Source: a virus. From it: 42,837 nt of DNA. Of this stretch, positions 39,306 through 42,837 are shown in pieces; position 1 is the stretch's first letter, and every line of letters begins with the position of its first letter. The notes under the pieces are model-generated. The model was not told where the DNA came from and searched no databases. It saw only the letters and a program-made list of their open reading frames with translations. The stretch is from positions 1-42,837 of IMG/VR virus record IMGVR_UViG_3300044974_000121. One strand, 5' to 3'. Position numbers and translations under genes: made by a program.

Positions 39306-39323
39306 AACCGACCGGGGTCGGTT
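39306..39323 (-). repeat. Palindromic element copy 6 (CC centre)
   Basis: AACCGACC-CC-GGTCGGTT on the transcribed strand. It lies in the 5' leader between the promoter at 39349-39377 and the ATG of the gp88-like gene (16 bases). Confidence 0.93.
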
Positions 39324-39348
39324 ATCTCCTGTTTGTGTTGCAGGACAT

Positions 39349-39377
39349 ATATTACATCAGTTTCGACGTAAGCGCAA
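39349..39377 (-). promoter_or_regulatory. Leftward promoter of the gp88-like operon
   Basis: Minus strand TTGCGC (39372-39377) and TAATAT (39349-39354), 17-base spacer. It is preceded by C and followed by T after the -35, and has GATG just before the -10, exactly as in the promoter at 41379-41407. Confidence 0.72.
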
Positions 39378-39446
39378 GGGTATGGCGGCGCGTGCATGCA
39401 GCGCCAGCCACGAAATCTCTCCCAATCGTTGCGGGTGCGCCCCCTA

Positions 39447-39464
39447 AACCGACCTGGGTCGGTT
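39447..39464 (-). repeat. Palindromic element copy 7
   Basis: AACCGACC-CA-GGTCGGTT on the transcribed strand, upstream of the gp88 promoter rather than next to a start codon. It lies inside a segment flanked by 10-bp direct repeats (39435-39444 and 39486-39495). Confidence 0.93.
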
Positions 39465-39486
39465 ATGGCAGCGGTGTTGCTGGCCG

Positions 39487-39510
39487 TGCGCCCCCAGGAG
39501 TCGAACCTGG
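39487..39510 (-). other. tRNA 3'-end fragment (T-arm and acceptor), possible attP or tRNA relic
   Basis: Minus strand CCAGG-TTCGACT-CCTGG (39494-39510) is a perfect T-stem/loop with the GGTTCGANTCC consensus. It is followed by GGGCGCA (39487-39493) where a 3' acceptor strand would lie. No matching 5' acceptor, D-arm or anticodon arm is found upstream, where a small gene ends instead. Phage attachment sites often carry such tRNA 3' ends, but no integrase is visible. Confidence 0.5.
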
Positions 39511-39534
39511 GCTAAGACCGTCGGCGCGAACCAT

Positions 39535-39675
39535 CTACATGGTTTCGTACAGGTAGCAGTCGCCTGCTTCGTGATCGCACCCGGCCTGCTTGTAGATGTG
39601 GTCATAGTCGGGTACGTAGTCGCATCCCAGGCCATCGGTGTGCCCGCAGCATGGATAGTCCTCGCATCTAGCCAT
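39535..39675 (-). CDS. Small Cys-rich protein (46 aa)
   Basis: MARCEDYPCCGHTDGLGCDY...GCDHEAGDCY: six cysteines and several His/Asp, a likely zinc-binding miniprotein. It starts at a TGATG overlap, behind ACAGGAGACAAG encoded in the upstream gene. It shares the opening MARC with that upstream gene. Confidence 0.68.
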   Translation of the reverse strand: MARCEDYPCCGHTDGLGCDYVPDYDHIYKQAGCDHEAGDCYLYETM

Positions 39676-39782
39676 CACTTGTCTCCTGTCTCTTGTGCGT
39701 TGCATAGGTCGAACCATGTGCCGGGCTCGTCGCTGTATGCGTGCGGCCCGTCGTGCCCGTATGGAAGATCGCATCTGGCCAT
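39675..39782 (-). CDS. Small protein with C...GH-x-G-x-H motif (35 aa)
   Basis: MARCDLPYGHDGPHAYSDEP followed by WFDLC. The C-x4-GH-x-G-x-H pattern is the same small actinophage motif seen in the 88-aa gene at 28870. It overlaps both neighbours as TGATG, which supports translation. Function unknown. Confidence 0.65.
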   Translation of the reverse strand: MARCDLPYGHDGPHAYSDEPGTWFDLCNAQETGDK

Positions 39783-40015
39783 CAGTAATCGTCATCCCAT
39801 CTCTCGCCTGCGTACAGCGGGTCGAAGTCAGCAGGCTCGTTGTAGGGGTAGCGCTGGTCGATCTCCTGCTGCCTGACCACGCGCTCCTCCCAGTGCTTGT
39901 CGCACCGGGGGTAGGAAATGCCGGTCCCGGATAGCGCGAACCGGTACTCCAATGTGCCTTCGCAGTCCTCATAGTGGCCGTCAAGGCACTCCAGTTGCTC
40001 CTGCGTGCTACTCAT
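39782..40015 (-). CDS. Acidic small protein with Cys pairs (77 aa)
   Basis: QLECLDGHYEDCEGTLEYRFALSG followed by YPRCDKHWEERVVRQQEI: a treble-cleft-like C...H...C...C-x2-H arrangement, then a Tyr/Asp-rich acidic tail. The start overlaps the ArdC-like gene end by 8 bases, with an AGGAAGGACACC site. Similar short proteins occur in actinophages; function unknown. Confidence 0.68.
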   Translation of the reverse strand: MSSTQEQLECLDGHYEDCEGTLEYRFALSGTGISYPRCDKHWEERVVRQQEIDQRYPYNEPADFDPLYAGERWDDDY

Positions 40016-40862
40016 TGTCGGTGTCCTTCCTGTCGGTGATGTGATCTATGGCTTTCTGCGCAGCCTGCGCTGCCTTGACGATCAGCGAGTGGTCGTCCTG
40101 GAGGGCACGGAGCCAGCCCTTGACGTAGGACCCCATCTGGGGCATGTCCACGTCGATGCCGACGCCTTGCATGAGCATGGAGGCACCGATCTCGGCGATC
40201 AGTTCCTCCTTGGCGTACTCGGCACGGTGCCCGATCTGGCCCGGCTCAAAGCGGTTGAGCCTGCTTGAGTGCCCGGTTGAGTGGACCATCTCGTGGCAGA
40301 TCGTCTCCGCGTAGCCCTGCGTGCTGTCGAACTGCTCCAGCAGCGGCATGGTGATGCTGTCAGTGCTGGGCTGGTAGTACGCCCGGTCACCAGCGGTGTG
40401 CGTGATGCTGGGCGGGTTGGGGTAGTCGGCGATCAACTGCTTGAGCGCCACTGGCACGTCCACCGGGTCACGGTCGGGCATGTTCCAGTCGATGCCGTCG
40501 ATCTGGTCGGTGTTGAACACGGCTGTGACCTTGGTGATGAAGAACTTCTTCTCCTCCCCAGTCGTCTCGTCCTGCTTGAGCATGGGCTTCCAGAAGATCA
40601 CGTGGGTGGCCTTCTCGCCCTTGCGTACCTGTGCGCCGCGCTGGAACGCGGCCTTGTAGGTGGTCCACGCCGGGGACTGGTAGCCCTTCTCCATGGCAGC
40701 CATGCCAAGGATCAGCGGGTTGATTCCACGGTATGGACGCTGTGAGTAGTAGTTGTGGGGCAGCACACCGGAGCCTGACCAGGGCTTGCGCCAGGGCACC
40801 ACTCCTTTCTCTAGTTGTTCGATGAACTTCTGCGCGACTTCCTCGTAGACCTTGTTCGACAT
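40008..40862 (-). CDS. ardC: ArdC-like antirestriction protein with zincin domain
   Basis: A 284-aa protein in the order typical of ArdC. The N-terminal ssDNA-binding domain reads YEEVAQKFIEQLEKGVVPWRKPW, then YRGINPLIL, then ATHVIFWKP. A C-terminal zincin metalloprotease-like domain has HEMVH (His190-Glu191-His194) and the downstream glutamates EYAKEELIAEIGA (third ligand about E219-223). ArdC proteins protect incoming DNA from restriction and occur on plasmids and phages. The start lies one base after the upstream stop, with GAGAGGAAGGC. Confidence 0.87.
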   Translation of the reverse strand: MSNKVYEEVAQKFIEQLEKGVVPWRKPWSGSGVLPHNYYSQRPYRGINPLILGMAAMEKGYQSPAWTTYKAAFQRGAQVRKGEKATHVIFWKPMLKQDETTGEEKKFFITKVTAVFNTDQIDGIDWNMPDRDPVDVPVALKQLIADYPNPPSITHTAGDRAYYQPSTDSITMPLLEQFDSTQGYAETICHEMVHSTGHSSRLNRFEPGQIGHRAEYAKEELIAEIGASMLMQGVGIDVDMPQMGSYVKGWLRALQDDHSLIVKAAQAAQKAIDHITDRKDTDNE

Positions 40863-40863
40863 G

Positions 40864-41055
40864 TCATGCCTTCCTCTCGGCTGTGATCGGTTGTCCCCAG
40901 GTTTCCCAGGGTGAGCGGACGGCGACGGTTACCTCGCCATCGGGCCAGAAGTCGATGAGCAGTTGCTCACCGTCGATGGTGGCCCAGTAGGACCGTGGTC
41001 CTGTCATGAGCAGCGCCTCGCAGTCAAGGCACCTGTGGGTGTCGCGGTCTGGCAT
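40864..41055 (-). CDS. Small protein with N-terminal Cys pair (63 aa)
   Basis: HRCLDCEALLMTGPRSYWATIDGEQLLIDFWPDGEVTVAVR: one C-x2-C pair then a beta-sheet pattern. AAAAGGAGAGACACC precedes ATG 41055, and palindromic copy 8 lies 21 bases upstream of the start. It is directly upstream of the ArdC-like gene and probably co-transcribed. Function unknown. Confidence 0.68.
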   Translation of the reverse strand: MPDRDTHRCLDCEALLMTGPRSYWATIDGEQLLIDFWPDGEVTVAVRSPWETWGQPITAERKA

Positions 41056-41076
41056 GGTGTCTCTCCTTTTCGTGAT

Positions 41077-41094
41077 AACCGACCGGGGTCGGTT
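41077..41094 (-). repeat. Palindromic element copy 8 (CC centre)
   Basis: AACCGACC-CC-GGTCGGTT on the transcribed strand. It touches the stop codon of the 71-aa gene and lies 21 bases upstream of the next ATG. Confidence 0.93.
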
Positions 41095-41309
41095 TAGTTG
41101 GCTGGCTGGAAGCAGCAGCGGCAGATGCCGTTCTCGTAGGCGTGGTAGCCGTCTGCGCAGTCGTCGCATTCGGGGTACGGGTCGATGCTGGCGCGTAGGT
41201 CTGCGAGTTCCTGTGCGAGTTCGCGCCGGTCAAGCCAGAGGATGCCGGTGGTCGCTGACAGGACGGGCAGTGCGATCAGCATGAGCAGGGTGAGTAGTTG
41301 GCCTTCCAT
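41094..41309 (-). CDS. Membrane-anchored zinc-ribbon protein (71 aa)
   Basis: An N-terminal hydrophobic helix (LLTLLMLIALPVLSATTGILW), then an amphipathic helix (RRELAQELADLRASI), then a Cys cluster (CDDC...GICRCC). This gives membrane anchoring plus a probable zinc ribbon. AAAAGGAGAAACCCC precedes ATG 41309, and palindromic copy 9 lies 19 bases upstream of the start. First gene of its operon. Confidence 0.7.
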   Translation of the reverse strand: MEGQLLTLLMLIALPVLSATTGILWLDRRELAQELADLRASIDPYPECDDCADGYHAYENGICRCCFQPAN

Positions 41310-41328
41310 GGGGTTTCTCCTTTTGGTT

Positions 41329-41346
41329 AACCGACCTGGGTCGGTT
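41329..41346 (-). repeat. Palindromic element copy 9
   Basis: AACCGACC-CA-GGTCGGTT on the transcribed strand, in the leader between the promoter at 41379-41407 and the ATG of the 71-aa gene (19 bases). Confidence 0.95.
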
Positions 41347-41378
41347 TATGGGCTCGGCCTTGTTCAACCGATATGCAT

Positions 41379-41407
41379 AGTTTACATCATCTCGAGGGTT
41401 AGCGCAA
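41379..41407 (-). promoter_or_regulatory. Leftward promoter of the ArdC operon
   Basis: Minus strand TTGCGC (41402-41407) and TAAACT (41379-41384), 17-base spacer ending GATG. The same architecture as the gp88 promoter, including a palindromic copy in the transcribed leader. Confidence 0.7.
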
Positions 41408-41606
41408 GAGGTGTAGTGAAGCCTAGGTCGGTGGTGTGGTGCGGCCCGGTGGCGCTGCCCGGTGCAGCGGACGCAACGGCCAGGCGGCGTGCGTGATCGC
41501 GACCCGGTGACGTCGCAGCCCGGCCACGTGGCAACACGATCACGTTCACAATCGGTGCGGGTGAGCCGGTCCCGGCGAGCCCGTCGCGGGCGAGCCCGGA
41601 CATGCG
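41408..41606. other. GC-rich gap between the ArdC-operon promoter and the terminator
   Basis: About 200 bases with no supported gene. A leftward open frame of 73 codons exists but runs over the promoter and has no ribosome site. Several short CCCG/CGGG inverted repeats are present. Composition is more GC-rich than the neighbouring genes. Confidence 0.4.
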
Positions 41607-41642
41607 AAGGCCCCCGATCCCCTCACGGGGACCGGGGGCCTT
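41607..41642 (-). terminator. Hairpin terminator after the Lys/Ala-rich gene
   Basis: AAGGCCCCCG (41607-41616) pairs with CGGGGGCCTT (41633-41642), with an inner TCCCC/GGGGA stem. It starts 11 bases after the leftward stop at 41654. Confidence 0.75.
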
Positions 41643-41653
41643 CTGGTTAGGAC

Positions 41654-42493
41654 CTAGGCAGCCTTGCCGCCCTTGCGGGTCTTGGCAGCCTTGGCAGCCT
41701 TGGCAGCCATGGTCCTGTCATGCTCGCGCCGCGCGTTGGCCAGGCAGATTTCGATTGCTTGGAACGCCGCGTACTCCTCAGGGCTCAGTTCGAACGGGCT
41801 CGCCTTGCTGGAGCCGTTACGGCGGTCCTGCACGATGCGGGCCGCCATGGCCGCTAGGTCACGGTAGCCGGGCACCGTGCCGGTGGGCTCAACGTCGCGC
41901 GTCCCACCCTTGCCCGCGTCCGGCGTGGTCTGGCTGCCCTTGCCCGCGTCCTTGCCACCCTTGCCCGCGTCCGGCGTGGTCGACGTGGTGACGTTCGGGT
42001 TGGTGTTGTCGGCCCCGTTCGGGCCGACGTTCGCACCCTGCTGGCCCTTCTGGGTCGACTTGGCGCGTCCGTTGACGAATGCGACCGGGTCCGCAACGTA
42101 CTTGGCTGCCAGGGCAGCAATGTCTTCCGCCGTGCCCGCCTTGACTGCCTGGCGGACCTTCAGGACCCACTCCTTGCCGTCCGACACATTGGCTAGGTGC
42201 TTGCTGACGATCACGGCCACCGTGATGAGCCGATTAACGGCGGTCACTGCTGAAGGCCGCTTGCAGCCCGTGCCAGCGGCGTATTGCTCAATCCACGCTG
42301 CCCGCATGACTTCCGGTGCGGACTTGCCGGGCCGACCCTTGCCCTTGGCCAGCAGCGGGCCCAGGTCCCTGGCGATGGTGCCCGCCGTGGCGATCATCGA
42401 CGCGGCGAACCTTTCGCGAGCCGCTTCCGCTCCATCCAGCGCAATGGCGGCGGTCAGGGTGTCGGACGGTGTGTAGGTGATTGCCTTTGGCAT
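41654..42493 (-). CDS. Hypothetical Ala/Lys-rich protein with linker repeats (279 aa)
   Basis: First gene of the leftward arm. A helical N-terminal domain (about residues 1-135; AIALDGAEAARERFAASMIATAGTIARDL, a GKGRPGKSAPEV linker, then AVTAVNRLITVAVIVSKHLANVSDGKEW) is followed by a low-complexity linker. The linker carries repeated TTPDAGKGG units (TTPDAGKGGKDAGKGSQ, TTPDAGKGGT). A helical C-terminal part ends in a basic tail of AAKAAK/KGGKAA type, as in nucleoid-associated proteins. DNA binding is likely; function unknown. The ribosome site AAAAGGAGAG can be masked by a stem with the upstream leader. It is a single-gene operon closed by a hairpin. Confidence 0.68.
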   Translation of the reverse strand: MPKAITYTPSDTLTAAIALDGAEAARERFAASMIATAGTIARDLGPLLAKGKGRPGKSAPEVMRAAWIEQYAAGTGCKRPSAVTAVNRLITVAVIVSKHLANVSDGKEWVLKVRQAVKAGTAEDIAALAAKYVADPVAFVNGRAKSTQKGQQGANVGPNGADNTNPNVTTSTTPDAGKGGKDAGKGSQTTPDAGKGGTRDVEPTGTVPGYRDLAAMAARIVQDRRNGSSKASPFELSPEEYAAFQAIEICLANARREHDRTMAAKAAKAAKTRKGGKAA

Positions 42494-42494
42494 G

Positions 42495-42545
42495 CCGTTC
42501 TCTCCTTTTCTATGCGGGCCCCCCTTGGGCCCAACAAGAGAACGG
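42495..42545 (-). promoter_or_regulatory. Leader hairpin masking the ribosome site of the 279-aa gene
   Basis: On the transcript, CCGTTCTCT (plus strand 42537-42545) can pair over nine bases with AGAGAACGG (42495-42503), which contains the end of the ribosome site and lies next to the ATG. An inner GGGCCC/GGGCCC stem (about 42515-42532) strengthens it. A candidate cis-acting translation switch. A TTGACG box at 42554-42559 may be the -35 of its promoter, but no good -10 is seen. Confidence 0.55.
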
Positions 42546-42603
42546 TATCACAGCGTCAAGCCACACGAAAGGTGGGCCATGCATCCACCATGCGTCCCGC
42601 CGT

Positions 42604-42623
42604 AAATCGACCCAGGTCGATTT
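42604..42623 (+). repeat. Palindromic element copy 10 (AAATCGACC-CA-GGTCGATTT)
   Basis: Perfect 9-2-9 palindrome with a compensated change in both arms (CCGACC to TCGACC). Its CA centre reads rightward, opposite to the nearest gene. It points to the end of the window and, if the genome is circular or concatemeric, to the terminase operon. Confidence 0.92.
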
Positions 42624-42837
42624 AGTTCCAGCGGGCGAGCCAGCGCCAGCGATACGACCGAAGACACGCCCCCACGTATATGACTAGACAACCACCCACC
42701 CCGCCACCCACCGACCCGAACCCAACACCACCCCAGGTCCGGTTGGGAATGGTTATGAGAATCGTTCTCACTAGTTTCTTCTGGCCGAATGTTTGACCGG
42801 GGGCATGCCCAGCCCCCCCACCCCCCCCATACCTACT
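42624..42837. other. Gene-free C/A-rich right end
   Basis: No supported gene. The plus strand is very C/A-rich (runs such as CACCCACCCCGCC), the mirror of the G/T-rich first 650 bases of the window. Contains a GGGGGCATGCCCAGCCCCCC inverted repeat near 42800 and the palindrome at 42756. It probably holds the packaging or physical end of the genome, or an origin; not determinable from sequence alone. Confidence 0.4.
42756..42770. promoter_or_regulatory. Palindrome TGAGAA-TCG-TTCTCA (Zur/Fur-box-like)
   Basis: A 6-3-6 inverted repeat resembling the actinobacterial Zur/Fur operator shape (TGAnAAnCnTTnTCA). It lies in the gene-free right end. Similarity is by eye; a host regulator link is speculative. 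Confidence 0.35.

Noticed and set aside
39487-39600. A complete tRNA gene
   Set aside because: Only the T-arm and 3' acceptor strand fit; the best upstream candidates for a 5' acceptor (TGCTACC, TGCGATC) mismatch and no D-arm or anticodon arm can be formed.
39444-39635. Leftward 63-codon frame covering the tRNA fragment
   Set aside because: It is the out-of-frame shadow of the 46-aa Cys-rich gene and reads through copy 7 of the palindrome.
41382-41603. Leftward 73-codon open frame between terminator and ArdC-operon promoter
   Set aside because: No ribosome site, runs through a good promoter, and composition looks non-coding.

Overview
The window reads as a nearly complete genome, or genome-length contig, of a tailed double-stranded DNA bacteriophage of an actinobacterium-like host. 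Signs of the host type are the high GC content, frequent GTG starts, alanine/lysine-rich basic proteins and many tiny Cys-rich proteins of the kind seen in actinobacteriophages; the host itself is inference. No tape-measure protein or tail-tube module is recognisable. An N4-gp56-type major capsid protein, a portal followed by a very large (about 1860 aa) virion protein and three further alpha-helical proteins, and a 630-aa nozzle-like tail protein suggest a short-tailed (podovirus) virion. No integrase, DNA polymerase, primase or replicative helicase was recognised.

Left arm (1-28716, all rightward): terminase large subunit, portal, two small connector-region proteins, the giant virion protein and three probable internal or ejection proteins (to 12582). 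Next comes a promoter with a structured leader, scaffold and capsid, then a cassette of small very basic proteins (14411-16518). After these lie a collagen-like fibre overlapping a glycosyltransferase, tail proteins (18589-22249), glycine-rich adhesins (22249-24689), holin-like membrane proteins with an M15 peptidase endolysin (24954-25842), and four more sugar-transfer-type enzymes (25823-28716). Most genes overlap by 1-8 bases and appear translationally coupled.

Right arm (28706-42493, almost all leftward): an early/accessory region. It holds a recombination module (Rad52-like annealing protein plus Cas4/RecB-like exonuclease), an HNH nuclease, a PD-(D/E)XK Holliday-junction-type resolvase, SSB, HTH proteins, a secreted lysozyme-like protein, an ArdC-type antirestriction metalloprotein, a gp88-family protein and many small zinc-ribbon-like proteins. 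Two genes run rightward inside it: an HTH protein at 30724 and an HNH endonuclease at 37664. Both face strong-looking divergent leftward promoters.

The most striking non-genic feature is an 18-20 bp palindrome (AACCGACC-CA-GGTCGGTT) present ten times. Seven copies lie 15-24 bases upstream of a leftward start codon, between it and the preceding stop. One copy abuts the -35 box of the capsid promoter. In nine of the ten copies the off-centre CA/CC dinucleotide has the same orientation relative to transcription. In several cases the element supplies the TAA stop of the upstream gene. It looks like a genome-wide phage operator or RNA-hairpin regulon analogous to start-associated sequences of other actinophages. 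Other notable signals are two near-identical promoters (TTGCGC-17-TAAnnT), an attenuator-like RNA at 35454-35529, an RBS-masking hairpin at 42495-42545, and a tRNA 3' fragment at 39487-39510.
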